From contig NCSJ02000328.1 in the NCBI GenBank assembly GCA_002812745.2, positions 1 through 45,751 of the forward strand: a stretch of 45,751 nucleotides of DNA. The letters run 5' to 3'. Shown one piece after another: positions 33,228 to 43,747 of the stretch (position 1 is the first letter of the stretch; every line of letters begins with the position of its first letter). The position numbers were made by a program, and so were the translations under genes. This DNA comes from Scytalidium lignicola (taxonomy: Eukaryota > Ascomycota > Leotiomycetes). The notes beneath the pieces are model-generated. The model had not been told where the DNA came from, ran no database searches, and saw nothing but the letters and a program-made list of their open reading frames with translations.

Positions 33228-34354
33228 CTGAATTCTTGTTGCCTTCAATTCAATGGTATTGGGGTATTGAGGGGGTTGAAATCACTACAATTATGTTGTA
33301 TCCCTGATAAAAGTTACACACGTTAAATATAAAGATAAATATTTATTTATTTTCCAATTAAATATGTTGCTCTTGTCTCTTTCTATTTGATGGAACTGAG
33401 AAGGAAAGCTACCAAGTTAGAAAACATACGGTAATCCCGTACCTTTTGCCTGCAATTGATGTATTGGTGTTAATTATTGCTAGCAGCCACGTTGTTCCTT
33501 GATAAGGTTAATATCTTAATTTATGGTTGTAAAATTCATGCATTAAAGATCCCCAATGCACATGCATGCATATGCCGCGGAAATTGCCTGTTTGAGTAAT
33601 CTGATCGTTATTGATCGCTCCCCGGATTTTGGCGTCCCGAGAGTTGACATGGGCGACAGTAGTAACTGTAAATTATCACAATAGTAATAAGTTTTTAATA
33701 AAGTATCAGAAGTATTTTCACCTTGATTGGAAGAGTGGTTACACGTAAGTATGTGACGGTTCTATTGGGTGGTTAGGAAGACAACTCACGTTTTACAGTT
33801 GTTATGGCATGTTAGAGTTCGACTGATGAGTGAGCTTAATATTATATTTTTTACTAGCAACCACTCCGTATAATCTCGACTAATCGGAGTCAAATACGTA
33901 ACTAATGATAATGATACATATTTTTCTATGTGCCTGAGTATGTTTCTGCTAAGCCCAGGATCAGTAGCTGCATGCATCGGGAACATAACCGGATACTCAC
34001 AAACTATTCCTAAGCCACTCATGTATGTATGCATATTTTGAATTAAATTCTCACCTCTTGCCTTTTTTNAAGAAAAGCATTGACCATTAATGCTTAGTAG
34101 ATGATGTAAATGAGTTGATTACGGTGTTTAATTACCGCGTAACCAACACCTTAGTCGATCAAATTGAAGACTTACGAAAATAACCCGTAATATCATTAGA
34201 AGAACACGGAGAATGCGGAGAACATGGAGTATATCTAGGCTAGATTGAGTTGCCTGCCCAGACTTCTGGCACTAATGCACTCCGGATTGCCTGGAAATGG
34301 GTGTTGGAAATACTTCGTCCTATGAGAGACGGGGGACAACTGGATCCCTACGTG
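33228..34354. other. Intergenic region between the tandem hydrolases
   Basis: AT-rich, no gene seen. It holds the terminator side of copy 1 and the promoter of copy 2. One N near 34070 after a T run. Confidence 0.4.
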
Positions 34355-34362
34355 TATAAATA
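34355..34362 (+). promoter_or_regulatory. TATA box of hydrolase copy 2
   Basis: TATAAATA, 81-88 bp upstream of the chosen ATG at 34443, a usual spacing for a fungal core promoter. Confidence 0.55.
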
Positions 34363-34442
34363 CGACTACCAGCTTGCCAGTTACTTCAGTATCTTCATTA
34401 TTTCTCGTCTCGACACAAACTGTGACGCACCACCTCACTCCC

Positions 34443-35849
34443 ATGCTTCTCAAATTCTCAATTGCTGTTCTAGCGGCCGTCTCATTCAGCGGTTTGGCTT
34501 TTGCAAGAGGTGTGCATTCTTCTAGAACTACAGTCGAAGGCCCAATAACTGGAGGAAGTCGGGGCCATCCTTTTGGTGCCTGGGTTGGGGATATTTCCGA
34601 TATAGGATATGTTGAAGAGGAATACTTTATTAGTGGCGATGCTGTTCGATACAGTGTTATCGGCAACCTTACCATTGATGGCCATTGGACCTTAACTGTG
34701 AATGACACCGCCTCTTACAAAACTCGAATCTTAGTTCGTCGTCCCATCAATAGAAAGCACTTCAATGGCGAAGTCATCGTTGAATGGATTAATGTTTCTG
34801 GTGGCTATGATATTATGATATCTGACGGCCCTGGAGTTTATGAAGCTGGATATGCCTTTGTTGGCGTTTCAGCTCAATTTGTCGGCCTCATTGGCTATGA
34901 GCCTGATCCAATTGGACTGACGGAATGGGATCCTGAGCGTTACGGATCATTGAGCATACCTGATGACGCTCTTTCTTATGATATATTCACTCAAGCTGCT
35001 CAAGTTCTTCGAGAAGGGAAGATCTTAGGTAGTGTGAAGCCTAAGCACATCATTGCTACAGGAGAGTCACAATCCGGTATTCGAGTTCTTGCTTATGCAA
35101 ACGGTGTGCAACCTCTTACAAACGCCTTCGATGCAATCATTCCAGTAATTGCTGCTGGAAATTCAGCAGACTTCAGCTCTGCTCCGGCAAAACCAAACGC
35201 AGACCCCAACCAGCACTCTCGGTCTGTCCCTTCTAAGATCAGAACAGATCTCAAAATTCCAGTGTTTGAGCTGAGCACAGAGACTGAAGGGTTAACCTAT
35301 TACCTTGAAGGGATACGTCAACCTGATACCAGAAAATTCCGCTACTGGGAAATTGCTGGAGGGTCGCATGCAAACACTCCTTTACTTGCTAAAATCGCAG
35401 CCTATACAGCTCGTGATGAGGTTCCTAACAGTCCTAGCACCGATCCTAACATTGACTCCGTCAGCTGGCTGCCAGTTTTGGACTCTGTTTACCGCCATGT
35501 CTCAAAATGGATCGCTCGAACAGCCGAACCTCCTAAAATGCCTAAGTTTACAATCAATTCAACTGGCACCGCTTTGGCTCGGGATGCAAACGGTAATATA
35601 ATAGGAGGTGTTCGACTTCCCGAACTCACAGTACCTATTGCAACATACCAAGGCAATCCTCTCAACTTGCTCGGGTCACAGGTCCCATTTACGGCGGATA
35701 AGCTCAGAGAGCTCTACCATACGCACTTTGATTATGTCCTTAAAGTCACAGCGGCCGAGTCCTTAGCTGTAGCACAGGGTATTATCCTCCCATATCGGAT
35801 ACCACAATATATTCAGAACGCTACAACAGCGAACGTTCCCCCAGCATAA
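34443..35849 (+). CDS. Secreted alpha/beta-hydrolase-domain protein (copy 2)
   Basis: Intronless, 468 residues from ATG 34443, which gives a clean signal peptide (MLLKFSIAVLAAVSFSGLAF). Upstream in-frame sequence has no ATG. Paralogue of the gene at 31782: same blocks in the same order, including VEGPITGG, IGYVEEEYFISGDAVRY, EVIVEWINVSGGYD, WDPERYGSL, GESQSGIR (nucleophile Ser about 209), EIAGGSH (His about 309) and GGVRLPELTVPIA. The two proteins differ at many positions, so the duplication is old. It lacks the C-terminal Cys pair of copy 1 and ends in a short polar tail. Likely an extracellular esterase; substrate unknown. Confidence 0.88.
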   Translation: MLLKFSIAVLAAVSFSGLAFARGVHSSRTTVEGPITGGSRGHPFGAWVGDISDIGYVEEEYFISGDAVRYSVIGNLTIDGHWTLTVNDTASYKTRILVRRPINRKHFNGEVIVEWINVSGGYDIMISDGPGVYEAGYAFVGVSAQFVGLIGYEPDPIGLTEWDPERYGSLSIPDDALSYDIFTQAAQVLREGKILGSVKPKHIIATGESQSGIRVLAYANGVQPLTNAFDAIIPVIAAGNSADFSSAPAKPNADPNQHSRSVPSKIRTDLKIPVFELSTETEGLTYYLEGIRQPDTRKFRYWEIAGGSHANTPLLAKIAAYTARDEVPNSPSTDPNIDSVSWLPVLDSVYRHVSKWIARTAEPPKMPKFTINSTGTALARDANGNIIGGVRLPELTVPIATYQGNPLNLLGSQVPFTADKLRELYHTHFDYVLKVTAAESLAVAQGIILPYRIPQYIQNATTANVPPA

Positions 35850-36724
35850 ATGTTTAAGTACAGTTAGGTGAAGTAGTTGGAATATGATCTAGTTAAGGTC
35901 AGAAATCAAGGAATAGAGAGAAGGAAAGGAAGGTTAAGACTAATTGTCTTGGTAACAATGAGAATTGTAGATAGGGTTAAAAAATGGTACTAAGAAGTTG
36001 AAATGTAATTTAATTTCTCCAAGATCGGCACATATAATGAGTAGCTATATCTTAATATGATATCGCTACAGTAGTAATGCCAAAGGTAGAGTAATAATGG
36101 ATAAATATATGTATAGACATAATAAACTTTGAGGCGCCGGGAAGAGCATTATTGGATTACAAAAGAGTAACGGAAACTATAAACACAATAGTGAAGTATA
36201 AAGAGGTAAATTATATAGCTATGCTATGTCACCATCTATCTCTGGCCTTTTCAAAGCTGTCCCCGAGGCTATTAAGCCATGAATGTCTTCGAGTATCATA
36301 ATAAGTAGGGTTGGGACTACCAATCATGTTACTCCTAGGTCCTCCGTCATAATCTTCCTAATCAGACGAAGGTCTATCGACTCATTTCAAACATATAATT
36401 TTAGAACCGCTCACTGCATCTTTTCAATCTCCATTTTGCAAACACGAAAGTTGTGTTTATTTATCCTGCCCTATCTCTAATTGCTTCCTAGTGTCTTTCT
36501 ATAGCCTCTATACCTCAACCGTCGCTGAACTACATAATTAAAGCCTTCCCACAAATTAAATTTTGTGCAAGAGCTTTAATTTCAATGGTAGATACTGACA
36601 ACACGATATGCTCTTGTGGGCTAAAGTTTTCCGTCGGATCTCAGGGTTAGAGAGAATGGTTGCCGTCTTAGGATTATACCTTAGAGTTTGTAATTAGGCT
36701 GTTATTGTCTGAATGCAGGTACAC
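35850..36724. other. Convergent intergenic region
   Basis: 875 bp between hydrolase copy 2 and the 3' end of IPI3. AT-rich; both 3' UTRs expected. Nothing else seen. Confidence 0.4.
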
Positions 36725-38099
36725 TCAAGCACGACTGGCCTTAAGCTCGTTATACTTCTGCAAAGTTTTCTTTTGTAAAGCTTGCTGCTCTCGAATCACT
36801 TTCCATAGTTCATCAATTTCAGTCTGTGTTTTGTCGTCTCCAGTGGATGAAGATGCGTTAGAAACCGGGGCATAAAATCTCTCAATCATATTCTCAAGTA
36901 CTTCCTGCGGAAAGCCGAATCCCATTGCACTGGAATTTGGAGAGGTTCCGGTATTGCCAATTAATTGAACTTTCACTATGTAGTTCCCTTCCCTCAAATC
37001 TGGCTTCACCACTGATATCACTCTTGTCGCCCGCTTTTTATGGAACGGAGATAACATAATCAAATTAGTAACTGGTGCATTAAGATCGACAAGTTCTGAA
37101 GCGAAGGCACGCCGTCCAACATCCCATTGTATAACTTTCCCTGAAGCATGTCCGGAGAGCAACGAAGTGCCATCGAAACTGAGCCCAAGACAATACACTC
37201 CGTCAACCTCAGAAGGCGCAGTCCAAGGTGGAAGGGTTATCTGTGTCGGAATGGCTTGCAAACTTGGGTCAAAAAGAGGACTGAGTCCTGAACTTGAAGA
37301 AATAAAATCGATCATTTGAATTGATCCGTCTTCAAACCCCACGTAGGCGGCCCGGTCACAAGGATCGAGAGTGACGCAAAGGGGTGTAGATGGGAGAAGA
37401 AATGTTCTTAGAAGGTCTCCGGATTGATAGTTCCACACGATGCAGCTATTATCTTTGCTGACTGAAACACATATATTCGTTGTGCTTGAACTGTGACCGA
37501 GAATCAAAGATGTTATAGAGGCACGATGGTTCTGCAATGTCCTAATGGGTTGGTGTGGTTCATTTGAAGTTAACGATAGTAACTTCGGTGTAGACCAGAC
37601 ATGGATATTAGAGTCTTCTGAACCAGTAATGACGTGAGACAAGTTTCCAGCAATACAAGACACTTCCTGGAGGTGTGCTGCAGGTGTTGAGACATGTCTT
37701 CCAGTAGCGACCTAGGACAAAATCAGTGGATGATCTCCCATTGAGACATGAAACACTAACCTCCCATAACATAATCCTTCCCTCAATGGTACCAACTACA
37801 ACAACGCCGTCGCCAATCAGAGCCAAACTCCGTATCCTTTCCGGAAAGGATACTGGTGCTTCCTGTTTCCCATCCTCACGTGAGTAAACATGGATTACGG
37901 CTTTGTCAGCTTGTGCAGCGAAGATATGTGTTGAGCTTGCTGCCAAGGAGTTGACCGCTGTTGAACTCTTCTTGAGTGAGGACTTAACAGAGTGTATAGG
38001 GTGTAAGAGTTGGATATGGATGCCGACATCCTTGGCAATGGAGGTATTGTTGGCTTTTGGCTGGGCGCGGATAGAAGTGATGAAGGACTCTGTCAACAT
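36725..38099 (-). CDS. IPI3: Pre-rRNA-processing WD-repeat protein Ipi3
   Basis: Two exons, 38099-37761 and 37711-36725, with a 49-nt intron (GTTAGT..CCTAG); 441 residues, near the family's length. N-terminus MLTESFITSIRAQPKANNTS and the blocks HIFAAQADKAVIHVYSRE, FPERIRSLALIGDG, GTIEGRIMLWE, HVITGSEDSNIHVWSTP, SVSKDNSCIVWNYQSGDLL, STPLCVTLDPCDRAAYVGFE and LSGHASGKVIQWDVGRR are WD40 units of the Ipi3 type. The end (DELWKVIREQQALQKKTLQK) is the family's coiled-coil tail. Ipi3 works with Rix1/Ipi1 in the nucleolus and nucleoplasm in ITS2 processing of the 60S subunit and in pre-replicative complex assembly. Essential in yeast. Divergent from SPC19. Confidence 0.93.
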
Positions 38100-38609
38100 G
38101 GCTGTTACTATGCCAGAGTCTGGCGTATTTTGCAGGTTTTAAGTATAAGCAAACTAGGATTGTGGCAATACTGTAAAGGTAGTCTCTGTAATGTTTTTTG
38201 CCGTCCAACAATCTGACTACCTCACTTTTCTGCTGGCAGAAGCTCAAAGTGAACCAAATTCTGTAAAGAGCGCAAGTGAGCTCCGGATTAGTAAAAGAAA
38301 AANGTTAAGCAAATATTATAATATCATTGTATATACGCAAAAATTCAAGGAGTCTTGCAATTGTTTGCTACCTCCTTGTAGGAATTGCTGGTTCGTAGAA
38401 TTTTAGAGATCAAATAACTTCTGAAATTTCATGAAGTGGAAAGCTTGTGCACGAAGCAAACATGGCAAACAACGTCAATAGTCCCAGCAGCAGATCTTAA
38501 ACTATGCCTTAAATATTAGGCATTAAGTTGACATCACCCCGCGACGACTCTGTAAAAGGCGCGTCAACATAAAGCCACAGATTCCAATTCAAACAGCTCC
38601 CAGCCCGAA
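38100..38609. promoter_or_regulatory. 510-bp bidirectional promoter of IPI3 and SPC19
   Basis: Two housekeeping genes face outward from this segment. No ORF of note. One N at about 38303 after an A run. Confidence 0.5.
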
Positions 38610-39260
38610 ATGGCAAACCTATCATCCAATGCCTCCCTAGCAGCATCGGTAACTTCATTGCGCTCATCTCTAACGTTACTCGACTCCTCAATCGGCATTC
38701 TCGATGCAGGGATATCAGATTTCCCACGGTTAAAGACAGTGTTGTCCGCAACACGGGTAAGTCCAATCTCTCCCAATATCTCTACCGGAATGTCTAGATT
38801 CCCAATTCTCAGCAATCCGACAACCGAGTTCAATGCAACATTCACTAAGTAATACATTGCACTACAGCACTTTGAACTCACCCCACAATCCTCCCTCGTA
38901 GCTGCCCAAGCGAGCCTAAAGTCAGAGCTCGAGCCCGCAATCGAGACCCTACTCGAGCGAGTGGAGACCTACCTCTCGAAATTGGAGCGACGGCAAGGTT
39001 CTATGATTGCACGGAGCGAGTTACTTGAGGGGAGACTAAGCCAGAGCGGAGAAAGGGGAGAATCATTGAAGAAGCAGAGGAGTCTCGAGCGGTTGGTGAA
39101 GACGACGCCGATGCGTGGGGGTGGAGAGCAGGCGGAGAGAGCGCTGAAGTTGAAGGCGCTTAGGCAGAAGAAGGAGCGGCTGGGATATGCAGTAGAGAGA
39201 TTGACGTTGCAGAGTCAGCAGCGGCAGAGACAGTTGCGAATGAGTGTTGCGGCACAATAA
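38610..39260 (+). CDS. SPC19: DASH complex subunit Spc19
   Basis: Two exons, 38610-38756 and 38868-39260, with a 111-nt intron (GTAAGT..TACAG), 179 residues. The splice joins LSATR to HFELTPQ, matching the family. N-terminal SVTSLRSSLTLLDSSIGILD, ISDFPRLKTVL, then LVAAQASLKSELEP, RVETYLSKLERRQG and ARSELLEGRLS are the Spc19 signature, a helical coiled coil. Residues 110-179 are charged and basic, longer than the core domain. The protein belongs to the Dam1/DASH ring that couples kinetochores to microtubule plus ends. Intact. Confidence 0.93.
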
Positions 39261-40003
39261 TTGTGTTGCAGTTGTATAATTAGTAATATTTGGGGATGAT
39301 AGATGAATTACAGGCGTTTTGGTATGACGCATATTTTTGGAAGGCTTCAGAGTCGGAGTTGTGGGTATAAATACTATACTGCGGTTCTGTAATATATATA
39401 CCATGTTATGAGAGGACGAATATTTCTTGATTCAATTATCCACAGTCATCCTTCGCATTGCTGTATATCATTACTTTCCCATTTTAATCTTCAACAAAAA
39501 GTTCTTCCCTGCTGTCTTCGAACCCATTCATGCCTTTATACTTAGATCTATGAGTCTGTTAATCAGCCTCAAGCTTCTCCTTACTAGAACGATTTAATCA
39601 GCGCAAGATCTACCAATACTCGGTGAAAAGGAAGAGTCGACAGATACATCTGGTTTTTCAGTTATCTGTATGTGTAGAGGTCTACGCCTTTCAACTGCAA
39701 TTTCTCATAATACCATAAGTAGAGAAAACAGACAAAATGAGACAGCCATGCATGAACACTCCACGGTAATCAATCAATAAATTTACTACGGGAATAGGTA
39801 TAAAGCTGGTCGATCAACTTCCTGACAGTGACTCAAGTTCTTTATTTTCCACACTGAGTTTAACCTGCTGGGTGGAGTTACAAATATTGTTCTTTATCTT
39901 CATCCTATATTTCCTTCCAACTTCTTATTATTCATCATTCCCCTTGATAGTCTAGTACGTGGCCAGAAACTACTTCATACACATTTCTAACGCCGAGCAC
40001 TTC
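39261..40003. other. Intergenic region
   Basis: AT-rich, about 740 bp. Holds the SPC19 3' end and the leader of the small ORF at 40014. Nothing else seen. Confidence 0.35.
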
Positions 40004-40290
40004 TCATCAAGACATGCAACGAGGTAAATTTTCATTTCCATATCCTCCTCATAATGCCGAGTGGTATAGTGATGATCTCTTTTACTATGATATGCAACAG
40101 GATGATGAAGTGGGAACACCTTGCACTTTAGTGAAGATTTCTTTCAAAGATACGCATCAAAATGATGTCCCTTTTCTCTCCCTAGAAGACATACGGCTGA
40201 GCACTTTAGTGATAAATGACGCTCATCAAGATATACAATTTCCTTATCCATAACATAACGCCGATCATTGGAGTGATGATTTATTTATCA
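40004..40290 (+). repeat. Diverged direct duplication of about 65-80 bp, 220 bp apart
   Basis: 40004-40085 (CATCAAGACATGCAAC.. to ..GTGATGATCTCTTTTA) matches 40224-40290 (CATCAAGATATACAAT.. to ..GTGATGATTTATTTA). A shorter word GCACTTTAGTGA also repeats at about 40123 and 40201. The duplicated unit covers the start of the small ORF and the DNA just beyond its stop. Confidence 0.6.
40014..40253 (+). CDS. Small hypothetical ORF with internal repeat
   Basis: ATG to TAA, 79 codons. It is acidic and rich in Asp and Phe/Tyr (PYPPHNAEWYSDDLFYYD), and the end (HQDIQFPYP) echoes the beginning. The reading frame past the stop continues the repeat (HNADHWSDDLF), so a longer repeated protein has probably been cut short by a TAA (CCATAA). 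No family recognised and no signal peptide. It could be a decaying gene of tandem repeats rather than a functional one. Confidence 0.4.
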   Translation: MQRGKFSFPYPPHNAEWYSDDLFYYDMQQDDEVGTPCTLVKISFKDTHQNDVPFLSLEDIRLSTLVINDAHQDIQFPYP

Positions 40291-40833
40291 AGATATGTAA
40301 TTGGAGGATATAACGTTCGTCTCTAAGAGCTGCAACGCTGTGGCTTTTAGTGAAGATTTGGTTCTAAGGTTTGTATCGAAATCCTGATATTTATATTTTT
40401 TATATGTATTACTAGTTCGTTCACAGAAAGTAGTGCTTAACAGTAATAAACCACCTTCAATATGTATGTGATTCTAGAGATAAATATAATCAATCATGAA
40501 TTAACACATGTAACAGCTCTCCATACAGCGAGAGCCTTTACGGCCATTCTCGGTGAACTGACATTTTCATATAGTTGAAGTTTTGTAAACATCTTAAAGC
40601 CTATCCTCAGACTAAGGCATTATACAAACAGATTAAATATGTTATTATTTCAAAGAGAATATATATTTAGGGACACTGCTTCCTTAGATCTCGCGCTCCT
40701 GCTGGCTTGAGTAGTAGTAGAATCATGTCCTCGGTCAGCAGCTCGATACTCAGCTTGACTGCTCAGACAGTTCAGCTAATGCCGCTGTGCTGCAGCGTTA
40801 AATATATCTCGCTCTCGTTACTGATATCGTTGG
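40291..40833. other. Intergenic region
   Basis: AT-rich until about 40680, then a GC-richer stretch that is the 3' side of the HAMP-type ORF. No gene recognised. Confidence 0.35.
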
Positions 40834-41730
40834 CTAGATTAATTTTGTATGTTTGGGCTGAAGCAACTCAGCAAACCGCTTCCTCAGTTCCTGGGAATTT
40901 TCATTCGTACTGATGGAATTGTGGAATTTCGAGATAGAGATGGCGTCATCACCTAGTGATTCACGTAGTGCTTCCCGTAGAGCGTCATTCTCCCTTATCA
41001 GTTCTTCAACCTGGCTGTCGAATCGTCTGTCCTTTGTGGGAGAAGGAGGCACTGTGCTGTAGAAGTTGTCTAGTCTCTCAAGATTTATTGCCATGCTGTT
41101 CACATTTTCGGTCAAGTCTTTCCATGTTCCTTGAACATGATGCATAGTTATCTGACCAAGTCTTCTTTCTGTGCTGGGTTTTTTAGCAATCATCGTGATT
41201 TCCTCAGCAAACTGCTGTAGCTGGTCTACCATGTAATTGATAATTTCTTTAAGTGCTTTGCTTTCACCCTTACACCCAACTCGTACTCTCTGTGTCAAAT
41301 CACCCGTTGCAACTGCAGTTGTAACCATGGCCATATCTCGCACTAACATTATAAAATTTTCCGCCATAGCATTTATATCAACTATCAAAGTGTTCCACAC
41401 GCCCTTCATTCCATCCAGCTCATCCTGACCACCCAGCATACCTCCAGGTTCCATATCGTCAGTGGCTCCAGTAATTTGATCAGCAAACATTCTCAACTTG
41501 TCTACCATAGTATTGATAGTTTGCTGCAACTGGATAATTTCACCCTGTGCAAGTCTTTCAATTTCAGGGTCCATTTCCGCCGAATAAATCTGTACTTTCT
41601 TACTCAAGTCACCCTTAATAACTGCAGTGACAATCTCTCCAATCTCGCGGAAAGCTTTCTGGAAAGCCTCATTGGCTTTCTGCTGCTTCCACAGTTCGCG
41701 CTCAAGGGTTGCGACACGCTCCTGCTCCAT
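40834..41730 (-). CDS. HAMP-repeat-only ORF derived from a group III histidine kinase (Nik1/Os-1 type)
   Basis: Uninterrupted 298-codon ORF with ATG at 41730. After a helical start (LERELWKQQKANEAFQKAFR) it has two HAMP units: EIGEIVTAVIKGDLSKKV..NTMVDKL and AMVTTAVATGDLTQRVRV..NYMVDQLQQF, with connectors GGMLGG and VQGTWKDLTENVNSMAINL. These match the N-terminal HAMP array of fungal osmosensing hybrid kinases, but the HisKA, ATPase and receiver domains (~900 residues) are absent. It ends in PPSPTKDRRFDSQVEELI..ENDALREALRESL, a coiled coil not from the kinase. Inference: a duplicated fragment kept as an ORF next to a retrotransposon. It could dimerise with a full kinase or be non-functional. 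An in-frame TAG sits seven codons upstream, so the start is bounded. Confidence 0.75.
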   Translation of the reverse strand: MEQERVATLERELWKQQKANEAFQKAFREIGEIVTAVIKGDLSKKVQIYSAEMDPEIERLAQGEIIQLQQTINTMVDKLRMFADQITGATDDMEPGGMLGGQDELDGMKGVWNTLIVDINAMAENFIMLVRDMAMVTTAVATGDLTQRVRVGCKGESKALKEIINYMVDQLQQFAEEITMIAKKPSTERRLGQITMHHVQGTWKDLTENVNSMAINLERLDNFYSTVPPSPTKDRRFDSQVEELIRENDALREALRESLGDDAISISKFHNSISTNENSQELRKRFAELLQPKHTKLI

Positions 41731-41905
41731 GATGGCAAGTGTTTTCTCCTACAGTTGTTCTTTCTAGAAACTTCTCGGGGCTCGTAAGATCAGGATCTTC
41801 AAACGTTTCGTGGGCCAGGACAATGGCGAGCATTCGGGGAACAAATGTCGGAGCAGTGTTGCTTCGGTTCAAGACAGCTAATTCAATCTGAATTGGATTG
41901 CACAT
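41702..41905 (-). CDS. Possible small ORF overlapping the HAMP ORF start
   Basis: ATG at 41905, 67 codons, in a different frame from the HAMP ORF, whose first 29 bases it overlaps. The first ~50 residues (APTFVPRMLAIVLAHETFED, ending SPEKFLERTTV) look coding in composition, unlike the tail. It may be an original N-terminal exon of the HAMP gene that lost its join, or a fragment of another gene. No family recognised. Confidence 0.3.
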   Translation of the reverse strand: MCNPIQIELAVLNRSNTAPTFVPRMLAIVLAHETFEDPDLTSPEKFLERTTVGENTCHHGAGACRNP

Positions 41906-42290
41906 GATCCCGCTAACTTTCCCACTTTTGGATTCAGCAACCTTAGAATTTAAATTGCAATAATTAAAAGTAAAGTTTTTTTCTCTTTTGGCTTTTTAAT
42001 TAATTGTTACTTTAATTACTTTTTAACTTTTTTTAACTTTTGNTTTTATATTATGATGCTTAACTTTTAAGTTGTTTACACAAGGCTAGGGCTAAATCAA
42101 CACGACCACCTTGAAAAATCAACATGCACACCACTTAAATATGTTCCAGCCCATACGTGAGTGAATTCCGCCCATTCATGAATCGCCTAGGCGATACGTA
42201 AATAAACACCTTATTTTCTACTTTTTTAAAGTAAACTCCATATATTTCTTTTAATATTATATGATAATTAAATTCTAGAGATTTCAAGCT
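41906..42290. other. AT-rich boundary DNA with a 14-bp palindrome
   Basis: No gene. A perfect palindrome, ATCGCCTAGGCGAT, stands at 42182-42195 in otherwise AT-rich sequence. This segment marks the truncated end of the right-hand retrotransposon. One N at about 42043 within a T-rich run. Confidence 0.5.
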
Positions 42291-42299
42291 TTAAAACGA

Positions 42300-42735
42300 T
42301 ATAAAAATTATATAATAATTCTTAATATAACCTGATATGTTCTTAACTTTATAACATCAAAAGATATCTTTTCTTAATAGCTTTTACTATACCTCATATC
42401 TAAATTCTAGGTTTAAACATTAATATACTTTTGAACCTTAATATTGTTTGTTAATGATATCAAATAGTTATTGTCCTTAACTCTTATGCTAAGTCTAAGT
42501 CATTTTATAACTTGTTCATTGATGAAGTTTCTTTTAGCTCTTGAATCAATCAAGGCTCTTACTAGCTTCCTACACAGTTTTATATCTATGTATAATGAAC
42601 TTCTATTGTTTATAAAGTAAAGATTAACATTTCTAATACTATCGACTGAAACATCATCAGGGATTTCCAGATCTTCAGTATTCTCTTGGAGTTCTTTAAA
42701 CAATGTTGTTTGTCTTGCAACAAAGTTCTTCATCC
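42300..42735 (-). pseudogene. Retroviral-type aspartic protease remnant
   Basis: RALIDSRAKRNFINEQ corresponds to the active-site ALIDSGA..NFI motif, with Gly changed to Arg (a G-to-A type change). Downstream text fits the flap and the beginning of ILGMPWL. Open for 77 codons from 42733, then stops. Inactive. Confidence 0.65.
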
Positions 42736-43747
42736 TTAGTCCATTTAGACTTTCATTGTTTATGAATGCACATACATCTTGTACTTATTCTGCTATTTCA
42801 TTTCCAAAACATTCCCTTATTTCAGAGATAGAAATATTACTTACCATAAGAATTCTCTCTACAAAGTTCAAAGGATATGTTACTACTTCCTGGTTAAACT
42901 ATTCATTGGTTCTTTATAATAGTTTGTCTTCTCTTAACAACATAATAAGTACTTCTAAAGGTAGTGAATCTTCTTCTAGTTCATTAACCATAAGCAAAGC
43001 TTCTACATCTTAATTAATTTGTTCTACAACAATCTTTATTAATTCCCTTCTCTCCTGTTAAACATAATACTGTTTAACTTCAAGCAATTACTTTACTAAT
43101 TTCCTTAGACCTTAGATTTCTCCATATTATGTTTTTGCTTTTAAATAGTCTTACCAGAAAGTTATCATCAGGAGTCCTTCATGTTGAACATTATATTGCC
43201 CTTACACAACATAGCTTAATCCCTCTTCTATCACTATCCAAGCGTCCTCAAGCATTTGGTCGAAGTCATCCTAAATTTAAGTTCTTTCTACTGGTAAGAG
43301 GAATTCATGCAATCCTTTCTTTATAACAATACTTTATAAGTTGGTCTTATAGACTAAAGCAAGATCCTTAAGATTAAGTTCTTATTCCTCAACTATTACT
43401 TCTTCTTATCATACAGTTCTGTAAAGTTAGCTCTTGTCCAGGATTTCCTATCCTCTTAGTCCTCTCATACTAATTGTAAGATAATATTTTAAGATTAATA
43501 GTTCTTCAAAAACAAGATATTACTCTATTGGTATAGCCTCAAACTCCATTAGCATGATCATCCAGATTCCACTGACTCCTAGCATAGATCTTCATCTATT
43601 TAAGCTAATAACTTCTCCTTGATTCTAAGGGTGTCCTATATGCTGAGTCCTTCTTATTAGTACAGAACTTGTTTCTAAGATTCTTGTTATTACCATTTTG
43701 TTTGCATCAGTTTCAACAATAATTTCTAGTATAATTACCAAATTCTG

